Origin: Fictibacillus terranigra
GTDB taxonomy: Bacteria; Bacillota; Bacilli; Bacillales; Fictibacillaceae
Direction: 5' to 3'
Assembly: GCF_030412265.1 (NCBI RefSeq)
Contig: NZ_JAUHLN010000007.1
Location: 1 to 64,000 of the forward strand
DNA length: 64,000 nucleotides
Shown: positions 46,349-55,221 of the stretch, piece by piece
Position numbering within the stretch: the stretch's first letter is position 1
Layout: each line of letters starts with the position of its first letter
The notes under the pieces: generated by a model
Databases searched by the model: none
Told to the model about the DNA's origin: nothing
Seen by the model: only the letters and a program-made list of their open reading frames with translations
Made by a program: the position numbers and the translations under genes

Positions 46349-46636
46349 AAAATAACCTCTTTCGTTTTTAACGAATCATTTACTTGCCATACAGCAGAAG
46401 TATATTTCAGTCAGCTTCTTTTCTATTCGTTTTGGATTGGAATTCCCACTAATCTATTATAGCCGCCTCTCACGCTTTAGAAAATAGGGAAATGATATTT
46501 TACGTAAAGTGAGAACTAGTTATCATAAGGAAATAAACTCTTTTTAGGATGAAAGAGGTAAGTCTGCTAAAATGGACAAATACTAAATATAGCTTACAAA
46601 CTCTTCAATTGTTTTTTCCAGGAGGAGGGGATTAAA
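46349..46636. other. Divergent spacer between ECF-S and lytS-like gene
   Basis: About 290 bases drive two divergent genes. I recognise no riboswitch or clear operator. A hairpin AGAAGCTG..AGAAG-type repeat lies in the first 80 bases on the minus strand, and a strong AGGAGGAGGGG ribosome site for the kinase gene closes the region on the right. Confidence 0.5.
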
Positions 46637-48400
46637 CTGTTTGAGCTGTTGCCCTTAATGCTTGAGCGGGCGGGCGTTCTCGTTATGGTGGCTTTTTTGC
46701 TTTCCAGAATGAGGTCGTTCCGTCAAATTGTTCACCAAGAGCATGATAAAAAAGAGAAAATGATTCTGATCGGCATATTTGGGGCTTTCGGAATCATTAG
46801 CAACTATACCGGTATAGAAATACACAATGGGACCATTATCTCTCAGACCTGGCAGGCGGATGTGGATTATGATGCGGCGATCGCGAACACCCGCATTATG
46901 GGGGTGGCGATCGGCGGTTTGCTGGGAGGACCTATTGTCGGTTTGGGTGTAGGATTAATTGCAGGTATACATCGTTTGACACTCGGCGGATTTACGGCTG
47001 AAGCATGTGCGGTCTCAACCATTTTGGCTGGATTTATTACGGGCCTTCTTGGGCGGCGTTATGGAATAATAGGAAGGAACCATTCACCCTGGGGAGCAGT
47101 AGCCATAGGAATCCTGATGGAAGGCATCCAAATGGGGGTTATATTGCTCATTGCGAGGCCGTATGAAGCGGCTTATCATCTGGTCGAGGTGATCGCGGTT
47201 CCCATGATTTCCATCAATGGACTCGGCACGCTGATCTTTATATTGATCATCCAGAGCATTTTAATGGAAGAAGAGCGTACGCGCGCGCTTCAAACCCACA
47301 ATGCGCTTGAGATTGCCCAGCAAACACTTCCCTTCTTCCGCCAGGGTTTAACCCTTCATTCTTGCGGTGAGGCCGCGAACATTATTTTAGAAGGTACAAA
47401 AGCGGATGCTATTTCGATAACGAATAAGGATCAGGTGCTCGCTCATGCCGGTGCAGGCTCAGACCATCATAAACCCGGACAGCATATGGCAACCCAATTA
47501 ACGAAAGAAGTGCTTGATCATGGAAAAATTTTGATTGCCAGGTCAACAGATGAAATCCGATGTTATCGTGAAAATTGCCCTTTGCAAGCGGCGATTGTTG
47601 TTCCTTTACAGGTTCATCAAGAAACGGTTGGAACGCTGAAGCTTTACTTTGTAAATCAAAATAAGCTGGATCAGGTGGAGTACGAGCTCGCGGAAGGCTT
47701 GAGCAGGCTTTTTTCTACACAGCTGGAGCTGGCAGAGGCAGAACAGCAGCGGAAATTATTGAAGGATGCAGAAATCAAAGCATTGCAGGCACAGGTTCAC
47801 CCGCATTTTTTGTTTAATGCCATTAATACCATTTCAAGCCTGGTTCGGACGGACGCACAAAAAGCGAGGAAGCTCCTTATCAATTTAGGGGTATTCTTTC
47901 GCAGTAATCTGCAGGGTGCAAGGCATTTGCTGATTCCGCTGGAAAAAGAAATTGAACACGTTGAGGCTTATCTGTCGCTCGAGCAAGCTCGTTTTCCAGA
48001 CAAGTACCAGGTGGATTTTGATATCCATCCAGCACTGAACAAGGTCCTCATTCCTCCGTTTACGCTTCAGCCTTTAGTGGAAAATGCGATTCGCCATGCG
48101 TTTTCGAATAGGAAACAAGGAAGAGTAACGGTGACAGCCTATACAGACAGCAACAAAATGATTTTGACAACGGAGGATAATGGTAAGGGAATTCCTGAGC
48201 CCCTGATGAAATCGCTTGGTACTGAAACGGTTCAATCCGAAGAAGGGACCGGGACAGCTGTATGGAACATTCGAAAGCGCATGAAAGAGATATACGGTCT
48301 GGAAGGTTCCTTCCAAATCGAAAGTGAACAAGATTCAGGTACAAAGGTTACCATGATCCTGCCTTTAACCCAAAACAAGTGGAGTGAGAGAAATGTTTAA
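46637..48400 (+). CDS. LytS-type sensor histidine kinase
   Basis: The sensor of a LytS/LytT-type pair, 587 residues. The N-terminal half has about six membrane helices of the 5TMR-LYT type (IMGVAIGGLLGGPIVGLGVG, ILAGFITGLLG). A GAF-like domain follows at about 225-370, then the histidine-kinase block VHPHFLFNAINTISS (His390) and an ATPase domain with LVENAIRHAF and TEDNGKGIP. The best start is CTG 46637, six bases after AGGAGGAGGGG, giving MFELLPLMLERAG, the usual LytS N-terminus. The TTG at 46649 is too far from the ribosome site. Family members sense pyruvate or membrane potential. Confidence 0.88.
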   Translation: MFELLPLMLERAGVLVMVAFLLSRMRSFRQIVHQEHDKKEKMILIGIFGAFGIISNYTGIEIHNGTIISQTWQADVDYDAAIANTRIMGVAIGGLLGGPIVGLGVGLIAGIHRLTLGGFTAEACAVSTILAGFITGLLGRRYGIIGRNHSPWGAVAIGILMEGIQMGVILLIARPYEAAYHLVEVIAVPMISINGLGTLIFILIIQSILMEEERTRALQTHNALEIAQQTLPFFRQGLTLHSCGEAANIILEGTKADAISITNKDQVLAHAGAGSDHHKPGQHMATQLTKEVLDHGKILIARSTDEIRCYRENCPLQAAIVVPLQVHQETVGTLKLYFVNQNKLDQVEYELAEGLSRLFSTQLELAEAEQQRKLLKDAEIKALQAQVHPHFLFNAINTISSLVRTDAQKARKLLINLGVFFRSNLQGARHLLIPLEKEIEHVEAYLSLEQARFPDKYQVDFDIHPALNKVLIPPFTLQPLVENAIRHAFSNRKQGRVTVTAYTDSNKMILTTEDNGKGIPEPLMKSLGTETVQSEEGTGTAVWNIRKRMKEIYGLEGSFQIESEQDSGTKVTMILPLTQNKWSERNV

Positions 48401-49139
48401 GGCATTTATCGTTGATGATGAGCCGTTAGCCAGAGATGAACTGGCGTATCTGCTAAAAAGAAGCAAGCAAGTGGAAATTGTGGGAGAAGGTGACTCCATA
48501 GAAAATTCTTTGAGCCAAATTCACGGATTACAGATCGATGTGATTTTTTTGGATATTCAACTGGCGGATGAAAGCGGCTTGGATTTAGCAGAAAAAGTAA
48601 TGGATCTCGAGCCGCGTCCGGAAATTGTGTTTGCAACGGCATATGATGAATACGCACTTAAGGCATTTGATCTGCAAGCCATAGATTATATTATGAAGCC
48701 ATTTGATGAAACCAGAGTCCTGCAAACGGTAGAAAAATTGGAGAAAGTGATCAAGGGGAAAGCTAATGGGACCAGTTCATCACTGAATCAAGGGCTATCC
48801 ATTGGTAAACGGAATGATAAGTTGGCGGTGACAGTTGATGAGCGGATCGTTTTGATTGCTGTCCATGAAATTGTATATATAGGGGCAATTGAAGGAAGAA
48901 CGGTGATTGTGACGGATCAACAAAGATATCAGGTAAATGACCCGTTGATCACATTTGAGAGGAAGCTTCATCAGAAATCCATCATTCGAGTGCATCGTGG
49001 GTATTTAGTCAATTTGGATAAAATTGTGGAAATCCAGCCCTGGTTTCACTCCACCTATAACCTGATCATGAAGGATGGGGAGAAAATACCCGTAAGCCGT
49101 ACCTTTACAAAGGATCTTAAAGAGCATTTTGGCTTTTAA
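48393..49139 (+). CDS. LytTR family response regulator
   Basis: A 248-residue regulator with an N-terminal receiver domain (FIVDDEPLARDEL; phospho-acceptor Asp54 in FLDIQLADESG; the conserved Lys in YIMKPFD) and a C-terminal LytTR DNA-binding domain (about 145-248) with IVYIGAIEGRTVIVT, IRVHRGYLVNLDKI and PVSRTFTKDLK. It overlaps the kinase gene by eight bases; GGAG lies nine bases before ATG 48393. It most likely controls the cstA gene that follows. Confidence 0.92.
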   Translation: MFKAFIVDDEPLARDELAYLLKRSKQVEIVGEGDSIENSLSQIHGLQIDVIFLDIQLADESGLDLAEKVMDLEPRPEIVFATAYDEYALKAFDLQAIDYIMKPFDETRVLQTVEKLEKVIKGKANGTSSSLNQGLSIGKRNDKLAVTVDERIVLIAVHEIVYIGAIEGRTVIVTDQQRYQVNDPLITFERKLHQKSIIRVHRGYLVNLDKIVEIQPWFHSTYNLIMKDGEKIPVSRTFTKDLKEHFGF

Positions 49140-49208
49140 ACACTGTAAGCCAGCTGTGGGATTCTGTCATTCATCTCCTTATTTCTGCATTTTAAAATGA
49201 AAACCCAG

Positions 49209-49222
49209 TGTGAGCGTTTTCA
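49209..49222 (+). promoter_or_regulatory. cre-like box upstream of cstA
   Basis: TGTGAGCGTTTTCA fits the CcpA operator consensus with one mismatch and lies 54 bases before the cstA coding start. B. subtilis cstA is known as a CcpA-repressed gene, which supports the match. Confidence 0.6.
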
Positions 49223-49275
49223 TTTAGTAAGATAAAGTTTACAGAAACTCAATGAAGGCAGAGGGGGAGAATGAA

Positions 49276-51069
49276 TTGAATGCGGTTACAATTGTTATTG
49301 GATCCATTTGCATATTAATGATTGCTTATCGGTTATATGGAACATTTATGGTTGCAAAAGTCATGAAATTAAATGATGCTAAGCCAACCCCGGCACATGA
49401 ATTAAACGATGGCAAGGATTATGTTCCAACGAATAAATGGGTGTCATTCGGACATCACTTTGCCGCGATTGCCGCTGCAGGACCGCTCGTAGGTCCAATA
49501 TTAGCAGCTCAATTCGGATATCTGCCAGGGCTGCTCTGGCTCTTGATCGGTGCAGTACTGGGCGGAGCTGTCCATGATGTGGTTGTATTGTTTGCCTCCA
49601 TGCGCAAAAAAGGGAAATCACTTTCGGAAGTAGCGAAAGATGAACTGGGTCCTGTAGCTGGCTTTTGTACAGGCCTAGCAATGCTATTTATCATTACGAT
49701 TACGATGGCGGGGCTGTCCATGGTTGTTCTGCATGCGCTTGAAAACAATCCATGGGGTACATTTGCTGTCGGCATTACCATTCCCATCGCGATGGGAGTC
49801 GGTATCGTTTATAAAAAAACCGGCAATTTGAAATTCACTTCTACGGTCGGGTTTATTCTGCTCATGGTCGGTGTCTTTATGGGACCCCAGATTCAAGGGA
49901 CCGTTCTTGGGGACTGGCTGACGCTTGATACAAAAGCGCTGGCGGTCATTTTGCCTATATATGCCTTCTTTGCCGCAGCGCTGCCGGTTTGGCTGCTGCT
50001 CGCACCAAGGGATTACTTAAGCAGTTTTATGAAAATCGGTGTATTCATTGCCTTGATTATCGGTGTCTTCATTATTAACCCATCGATTGAATTCCCGGCT
50101 TTTACAAAATTCATTGATGGCGGCGGTCCGATTTTAGCCGGCCCGGTCTGGCCATTTATCTCGATTACGATTGCCTGTGGAGCGATATCGGGATTCCACG
50201 CCTTTGTGGGCTCAGGTACGACACCTAAAATGCTTGATAAATGGTCGGATATTAAGGTCGTCGGATTTGGCGGAATGCTCGTTGAATGTCTGGTTGCCAT
50301 TATGGCCTTAATTGCAGCGACAGCGCTTCACCCGGCTGACTATTTTGCGATCAACTCCACTCCTGAGGTATTTAAAACATTGGGGATGGATGTCGTTAAT
50401 TTGCCTGAACTCAGCCGTGAAATCGGTCTGAATCTGGAAGGCAGAACAGGCGGTGCGGTAACGCTTGCAGTCGGGATGACGTACATCTTTACGGGAATTC
50501 CTTGGTTCGCCAAGCTCTCAGCCTACTTCTTTCAATTTGTGGTCATGTTTGAAGCAGTGTTTATTTTAACAGCGATCGATGCAGGGACTCGCGTGGCCCG
50601 TTACCTGATCCAGGATTTCTTTGGCGAATTTTATAAGCCGCTGAAGAAAACGGATTGGGTTCCTGGATCGATTATCGCCAGTGCGCTTGCCTGCTTCATG
50701 TGGGGATATCTTCTCTATTCAGGGGATATTGGCTCGATCTGGGCGCTGTTCGGGGTATCGAATCAGATGATGGCATCGATTGGATTAATTATTGGTGCCA
50801 CGGTCATTTTAAAAATGGCCGACAAGAGAAGATATATGCTCACTTGTCTTGTTCCACTGGCCTATCTCTTTGTCACCGTCAATTATGCCGGTTACTGGAT
50901 GGTCAAAAATGTTTATCTAAACCCGGATAACCCAGGCTACAACATGCTTAATGCCGTTCTGTCCGTAATAATGCTGATCCTCGGCGTCATCATTATGGTG
51001 GCCGCTGTGAAAAAATGGGCAGAGATGTGGAACTCTCCACGCAGACAGCTGGAAGCTAAATCTGCATAG
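49276..51069 (+). CDS. cstA: Carbon starvation protein CstA
   Basis: A large multispanning membrane protein of 597 residues (about 15-16 helices), the CstA/BtsT family of peptide or pyruvate importers. Typical blocks are KPTPAHELNDGKDYVPTNKW, FGHHFAAIAAAGPLVGP, LIGAVLGGAVHDVVVLFASM and SGFHAFVGSGTTPKML. I start at TTG 49276, seven bases after GGGGGAG, matching the family start NAVTIVIGSICIL; an ATG at 49252 precedes the ribosome site. Enteric BtsT (YjiY) is a pyruvate/H+ symporter controlled by the LytS-type BtsSR pair, and the lytST neighbours here recall that arrangement. Confidence 0.93.
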   Translation: MNAVTIVIGSICILMIAYRLYGTFMVAKVMKLNDAKPTPAHELNDGKDYVPTNKWVSFGHHFAAIAAAGPLVGPILAAQFGYLPGLLWLLIGAVLGGAVHDVVVLFASMRKKGKSLSEVAKDELGPVAGFCTGLAMLFIITITMAGLSMVVLHALENNPWGTFAVGITIPIAMGVGIVYKKTGNLKFTSTVGFILLMVGVFMGPQIQGTVLGDWLTLDTKALAVILPIYAFFAAALPVWLLLAPRDYLSSFMKIGVFIALIIGVFIINPSIEFPAFTKFIDGGGPILAGPVWPFISITIACGAISGFHAFVGSGTTPKMLDKWSDIKVVGFGGMLVECLVAIMALIAATALHPADYFAINSTPEVFKTLGMDVVNLPELSREIGLNLEGRTGGAVTLAVGMTYIFTGIPWFAKLSAYFFQFVVMFEAVFILTAIDAGTRVARYLIQDFFGEFYKPLKKTDWVPGSIIASALACFMWGYLLYSGDIGSIWALFGVSNQMMASIGLIIGATVILKMADKRRYMLTCLVPLAYLFVTVNYAGYWMVKNVYLNPDNPGYNMLNAVLSVIMLILGVIIMVAAVKKWAEMWNSPRRQLEAKSA

Positions 51070-51095
51070 ATTCTAATGGCTTTTTGCCATAATGA

Positions 51096-51130
51096 AAACA
51101 AGGGAACACCTGATGTGTTCCCTTGTTTCT
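51096..51130 (+). terminator. Terminator of cstA
   Basis: AACAAGGGAACAC pairs with GTGTTCCCTTGTT around a five-base loop, followed by TCTATTTG. Confidence 0.85.
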
Positions 51131-51166
51131 ATTTGTTTTATGATCCTGTTGGAAAATACCGCACAG

Positions 51167-52063
51167 TTAAACACTTTTATTTACCATTTTTGATTTTAGC
51201 TTCATATTTACAAACAAAATACTAATGACGATAAATAACAGACCCACTACAAGATTAAGTGTAATATTTTCATTTAATAAGAAAGAACTGCAAAGAATTG
51301 CGATTAGCGGGATCAGGAAAGTGAATGATCCGACTTTGCTCGCCTCACCTGAACCGACGAGTGTAAAGAATGCCAGCCAGCCAAAGGCAATCACAAAGGT
51401 AGAGATGAATAACAGGTTTGCTATAAATGGCATTTCCCACCGGATATTTGACCAACTCTCAAATCCGGAGCCTGCACTTAATAAGAAAAGCCCCCCAATA
51501 ATAAGCTGTACGGTAACCATCCAAATGGAATCAACACGATCACCTGTCTTTTTGACATAAACCGTGCCTAATCCCCAGCCTAATGCAGAGCCAAGAGCCA
51601 GGATAATGCCAAGAGCCGAAATATCACCTGTAAATCCGCTTGCACTTATAATCGCAACACCTGCGAAGCCAAGGATCAACCCAATCATTTTTAATCCATA
51701 CATCGATTCGCCAAGCCAAATCCAACAGAAGATCCCAAGCAGCACGGGCTCAATGAAGACAATGGCCGAAAACAAACCTGCTGGTGCAAACCCGAGACCT
51801 ACCGTTTGAAGACCGTAAAAAAGGATGATGTTAAAAAAAGCAGAAATGAAGTAAAAATGCCATGTTTCTTTAAAACGAAGGCTTTTATATCTTGGAAGTG
51901 CAAAAATAAGTAAAATAAGGCCGCCCAGAATCGTTCGGATTCCGGCAAACAATAATGGCGGTGTATAGTTAAGTGCGATCTTGGATAATGGCCAATTGAT
52001 ACCCCATACCATCACAAGAAATGTGAGCAGCAGGATGGTTTGCGGCCGCGAAAGCTGTTTCAT
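51167..52063 (-). CDS. DMT superfamily transporter, EamA family
   Basis: A membrane protein of 298 residues with ten hydrophobic helices arranged as two EamA repeats: MVWGINWPLSKIAL at the start of the first and LGSALGWGLGTVYVKK at the start of the second. Members export amino acids or other metabolites; the substrate here is unknown. I start at ATG 52063, just after AAGGAGGAACG; the longer frame to 52096 crosses that ribosome site. It is transcribed toward cstA. Confidence 0.9.
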   Translation of the reverse strand: MKQLSRPQTILLLTFLVMVWGINWPLSKIALNYTPPLLFAGIRTILGGLILLIFALPRYKSLRFKETWHFYFISAFFNIILFYGLQTVGLGFAPAGLFSAIVFIEPVLLGIFCWIWLGESMYGLKMIGLILGFAGVAIISASGFTGDISALGIILALGSALGWGLGTVYVKKTGDRVDSIWMVTVQLIIGGLFLLSAGSGFESWSNIRWEMPFIANLLFISTFVIAFGWLAFFTLVGSGEASKVGSFTFLIPLIAILCSSFLLNENITLNLVVGLLFIVISILFVNMKLKSKMVNKSV

Positions 52064-52160
52064 AGTCGTTCCTCCTTGACATAAGTACCTTAACAATCAT
52101 ACGCCTTTAGAAATAGATAACAAGTTAAATGCTCTCTCGTTGTATTTGCAGGATAATAAA

Positions 52161-52194
52161 ACGCCAAACCTTGGCTGATCAAGGTTTGGCGTTT
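52161..52194 (-). terminator. Terminator of the small membrane peptide gene
   Basis: ACGCCAAACCTT pairs perfectly with AAGGTTTGGCGT around an eight-base loop, with an A/T run on either side. It lies right after the stop of the 44-residue frame on the minus strand. Confidence 0.88.
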
Positions 52195-52329
52195 TTATCT
52201 TTTAATCGTATTCAACGGCTGGATTTTAAATGCTTTGGTAAAGCCATATATGAAGAAGACCGTTAAAAAATAAGGCACGATGATAAAAAGAAGAAGCATC
52301 AGCAATAGACGGTTTCGAATGCTTTTCAT
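52195..52329 (-). CDS. Small membrane peptide (44 residues)
   Basis: A short frame reading MKSIRNRLLLMLLLFIIVPY, then FLTVFFIYGFTKAF and a short polar end with IKR. It has a basic N-terminus, one strong membrane helix and a short tail. The ribosome site AAAGGGGGGTC stands at good spacing before ATG 52329, and a perfect terminator follows the stop, so it looks like a real gene. The N-terminus resembles the start of YesM-type sensor kinases, so it could be a truncated kinase relic. The function is unknown. Confidence 0.6.
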   Translation of the reverse strand: MKSIRNRLLLMLLLFIIVPYFLTVFFIYGFTKAFKIQPLNTIKR

Positions 52330-52620
52330 AAAAGACCCCCCTTTCTCGGGCTAAGGACCAATGGATAATGGCTCTTATGTATAAACGTCTTCATACAACA
52401 TGCAAACATATATTTCGTTTGTAAAAAATTTTTAAGCTAATAAAATCGCTCTGTCATGATTTTTCCTTGATATAAGCCAATTGTTTGGGATCGACAACCC
52501 AGCGGACATGTTAGCAGAACTAGTTTTTTAAAAATCATTTTATATTCACGGTTTTAGGATAACCCCTCTCTTAAATAAGTATTTTGTATGGAACCATAAC
52601 CCATTTTATTTCATAGGCTG
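52330..52620. other. AT-rich spacer before the bacteriocin cluster
   Basis: About 290 bases with no supported gene and no clear hairpin. It lies between two divergent transcription units and probably holds the promoter of the small membrane peptide on the minus strand. Confidence 0.5.
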
Positions 52621-52648
52621 TTGAGAAAAGATGCGAAGATTTTAGAAT
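52621..52648 (+). promoter_or_regulatory. Promoter of the bacteriocin precursor gene
   Basis: TTGAGA (52621-52626) and TAGAAT (52643-52648) are 16 bases apart. Transcription would start near 52655, leaving a leader of about 80 bases before the coding start. Confidence 0.5.
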
Positions 52649-52737
52649 TGGAGTAATTAATTTCTCTTATTTCTCGTTAACTACCCGCAAAAAACCTATT
52701 GAACAGTTGTTTAAATTAACAGGAGGAGGCTGTGCAA

Positions 52738-53070
52738 ATGAATGATGATTTCCAGAAAGACATTCAAAATTTGAATGTTGGTGATTACAAGGCGGAAGAG
52801 GCTGTTCCTTGGGATGCACAAAATCATTACGAAATGGACCCTCGGCAGTGCGCTGGCTTTAGATGCTCCAGTTGTTTCAGATGCTCCAGCTGCTTTAACT
52901 GCATAAGCTGTTTCAACTGTGTGAGCTGCTTTAACTGTGTGAGCTGTTTTAACTGTTTTAGATGCTCAAACTGCGTTAGATGTTCCAACTGTCATAACTG
53001 CTCCAACTGCCATAACTGCTCGAACTGCCATAATTGCGGAGGACGTTGTTCTGGCGGCCATGGTGAATAA
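52738..53070 (+). CDS. Heterocycloanthracin/sonorensin-type bacteriocin precursor
   Basis: A 110-residue precursor of a thiazole/oxazole-modified peptide. Residues 1-37 form a hydrophilic leader (MNDDFQKDIQNLNVGDYKAE to MDPRQ). The core then has 22 Cys: Cys38, twenty Cys at every third residue from 43 to 100 (units such as CSS, CFR, CFN, CVS, CSN, CHN), and Cys104 in GGRCSGGHGE. The CysXaaXaa array, with Ser between many Cys, is the hallmark of the heterocycloanthracin family, in which Cys and some Ser are cyclised to azoles. I start at ATG 52738 after AGGAGGAGG. The DNA is correspondingly a tandem 9-bp-type repeat (TGC/TGT every nine bases). Confidence 0.92.
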   Translation: MNDDFQKDIQNLNVGDYKAEEAVPWDAQNHYEMDPRQCAGFRCSSCFRCSSCFNCISCFNCVSCFNCVSCFNCFRCSNCVRCSNCHNCSNCHNCSNCHNCGGRCSGGHGE

Positions 53071-53115
53071 CAGATAGTTTGTGGCTGCCTAAAGAAAAGC
53101 TTCGGGCAGATTCGT

Positions 53116-53162
53116 AAAGGGATCTCACCATTTGAGGTGAAGATCCCTTTGCTTTCCTTTTT
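53116..53162 (+). terminator. Terminator or attenuator after the precursor gene
   Basis: AAAGGGATCT (53116-53125) pairs with AGATCCCTTT (53141-53150), with an inner CACC/GGTG pairing, followed by a T- and C-rich tract (GCTTTCCTTTTTTC). It separates the precursor from the maturation genes, so much more precursor mRNA than enzyme mRNA is expected. Confidence 0.85.
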
Positions 53163-53262
53163 TCTCTATAAGCTTAGACATAAGATACAAATTGCGGTGC
53201 ATAGGATGGTAATGAAAGTAATGTCCAAATTCGAGACAATTCATTTGGTTAGGAGGACCGGA

Positions 53263-55221
53263 ATGACAAACTTGGACCCATCTATGCGTCTGAAGGTGAA
53301 AAGGGATACGTATTTTCTTCCTGATCCAAAGGGTGGTGTGTATTTTCGAAACAATTTAATCTCGTTCCGTATGAAAGGCAGTGGAATCGATCAGTGGGTG
53401 GAGAAACTGATACCGATGTTCAATGGAGAGCACACCCTGGAGGATTTGACAGGCGGCTTGCCCGACCAATATCGGAACCGGATATTTGAAATCGCCGAAA
53501 CACTTCATGAAAATGGCTTTATTCAGGACATAAGCCAAGATCGCCCGCATCAATTGACGGATGAGGTGCTAAAAAAATATGCATCGCAAATTGAATTTTT
53601 GGCAAGTTCCGTAGATTCGGGCGCTTACCGATTTCAAACGTACCGCCAGGCGAAAGTGTTGGCTGTGGGCTCCGGTCCTTTTTTGGTATCGCTTGTTTCA
53701 GCATTGATTGAATCCGGTCTGCCCAAGATCCATGTATTGATTACGGACTCAATGCCCACCAATCGCCGGCGTTTGGAGGAGCTTGTGGTACATGCCCGAA
53801 AAACGGACCCTGAGGTCGAACTAGACGAAGTCCCATTGAAGATGGAGGGGGTCCGTTCCTGGCGGAAAGCTGTAAAGCCTTTTGATTCGATTTTGTATGT
53901 GTCGCAGTCTGGCGATGTAGAGGAACTGCGCTTTCTTCATACCGTTTGCAGGGAGGAGAAGAAGGTTTTACTGCCAGCTATATGTGTGGAGCAGGCGGGC
54001 ATGGCAGGTCCTTTGGTACATCCGGACTCTGATGGATGCTGGGAGTCTGCGTGGCGCCGTGTACATAAAGCGGCAATTACCAAAGATCAAGGGCTGAACG
54101 ACATCTCCTTCACTGCAGGCGCTATGCTGGCGAATGTGATTGTGTTTGAATGGTTCAAACATGTGACAGGAGTGACCGAACCTTCACAGACGAATCAGCT
54201 CTTCTTTTTGGATCTGGAAACACTCGAAGGCAACTGGCATTGGTTCATGCCGCATCCACTGGTGACAGAGCGTGGTTCAGCTGAATGGATTCAAGATCTT
54301 GATCGTCGGCTTGAGAGGGGCTCCAGTGAAGATAAATCCAGTGAAATGCTTCTTTATTTAAATCAATTAACATCGATGGAAGCAGGAATTTTGCATATTT
54401 GGGAGGAGGGTGACTTGAAGCAGCTGCCGCTGGCCCAGTGCCGCGTTCAGGCTGTTGATCCATTGTCGGATGGGCCCGCTGAGCTGCTGCCGGAAATGAT
54501 CTGTACAGGTATGACACATGAGGAAGCAAGGCGGGAAGCGGGTCTTGCCGGGATTGAAACGTATGTGGCACGAATGGCCGATCTGCTTCTTCCAGATCTG
54601 CTTTCACCGCAGGACAGAATGGTTGGATTTCATGATTTTGTGGGTATCGGAATTGGGGAAACGGTCGAGGAAGGCGTCTGCAGAGGCTTGCAAAAATGTT
54701 TAATGGAAGAGCTGGTCAAGCAACAAAGGAACAAGAAGATACCGGTCTTTCAAGTGCAGTTAGAAGTGATAGAAGATGAACGGTGCCAATTCTATTTGCA
54801 GTCATTGTCTGCGATGCAGGGAGCACCGGTAATCGGCTTAGGAAAAGATGTGTCGGGTTTTCCTGTAGTATGGGTTCATACTGCCGGCATTTGGTATGGC
54901 AGTGCAGGCTTGAATCTGACACTGGCATTGCGGAAAGTATTACAGCATGCACTGATAAAAGCCCAGAACCAGGCATCCGTCCCATCTGCGGAAGGAGTGC
55001 TGGAGGTTTCATCCCTGTTATTAAAAGAAAACGAGATTCTTAATCTTGCTTTTCCCGCATGTGAAGAGACTGTAAACTTAGAGGTTTTACAGTCAGCCAT
55101 GCAGGTGTTAAAACAGAACCGCAAGAAGCTCCTCGTCTGTGAACTGGAGCTGGAGCAGTTTTCAAAAGACCACCTGGCAGGGGTGTTTGGTGTGGCGTTG
55201 CGGGAGGAGTCATCCAGATGA
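53263..55221 (+). CDS. Thiazole-containing bacteriocin maturation protein, ThiF/E1-like
   Basis: A 652-residue protein of the TOMM maturation family (TIGR03693 type). It begins with SMRLKVKRDTYFLPDPKGGV, a winged-helix-like leader-binding part, then an E1-like Rossmann segment LAVGSGPFLVSLVSALIESG (Gly136-x-Gly). The C-terminal 250 residues include DFVGIGIGETVEEGVCRGLQ, resembling a degenerate YcaO-like region. It probably presents the precursor to the cyclodehydratase. I start at ATG 53263, six bases after AGGAGG; an upstream frame from 53137 would begin inside the terminator. It overlaps the next gene by four bases. Confidence 0.85.
   Translation: MTNLDPSMRLKVKRDTYFLPDPKGGVYFRNNLISFRMKGSGIDQWVEKLIPMFNGEHTLEDLTGGLPDQYRNRIFEIAETLHENGFIQDISQDRPHQLTDEVLKKYASQIEFLASSVDSGAYRFQTYRQAKVLAVGSGPFLVSLVSALIESGLPKIHVLITDSMPTNRRRLEELVVHARKTDPEVELDEVPLKMEGVRSWRKAVKPFDSILYVSQSGDVEELRFLHTVCREEKKVLLPAICVEQAGMAGPLVHPDSDGCWESAWRRVHKAAITKDQGLNDISFTAGAMLANVIVFEWFKHVTGVTEPSQTNQLFFLDLETLEGNWHWFMPHPLVTERGSAEWIQDLDRRLERGSSEDKSSEMLLYLNQLTSMEAGILHIWEEGDLKQLPLAQCRVQAVDPLSDGPAELLPEMICTGMTHEEARREAGLAGIETYVARMADLLLPDLLSPQDRMVGFHDFVGIGIGETVEEGVCRGLQKCLMEELVKQQRNKKIPVFQVQLEVIEDERCQFYLQSLSAMQGAPVIGLGKDVSGFPVVWVHTAGIWYGSAGLNLTLALRKVLQHALIKAQNQASVPSAEGVLEVSSLLLKENEILNLAFPACEETVNLEVLQSAMQVLKQNRKKLLVCELELEQFSKDHLAGVFGVALREESSR

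Noticed and set aside
46349-46636. Vitamin riboswitch upstream of the ECF S component
   Set aside because: I looked for TPP, FMN, preQ1 and cobalamin-type conserved boxes on the minus strand and found none.
53137-53262. N-terminal extension of the ThiF-like maturation protein
   Set aside because: The extended frame starts inside the terminator hairpin without a ribosome site, whereas ATG 53263 has AGGAGG six bases upstream and begins with family-like sequence.
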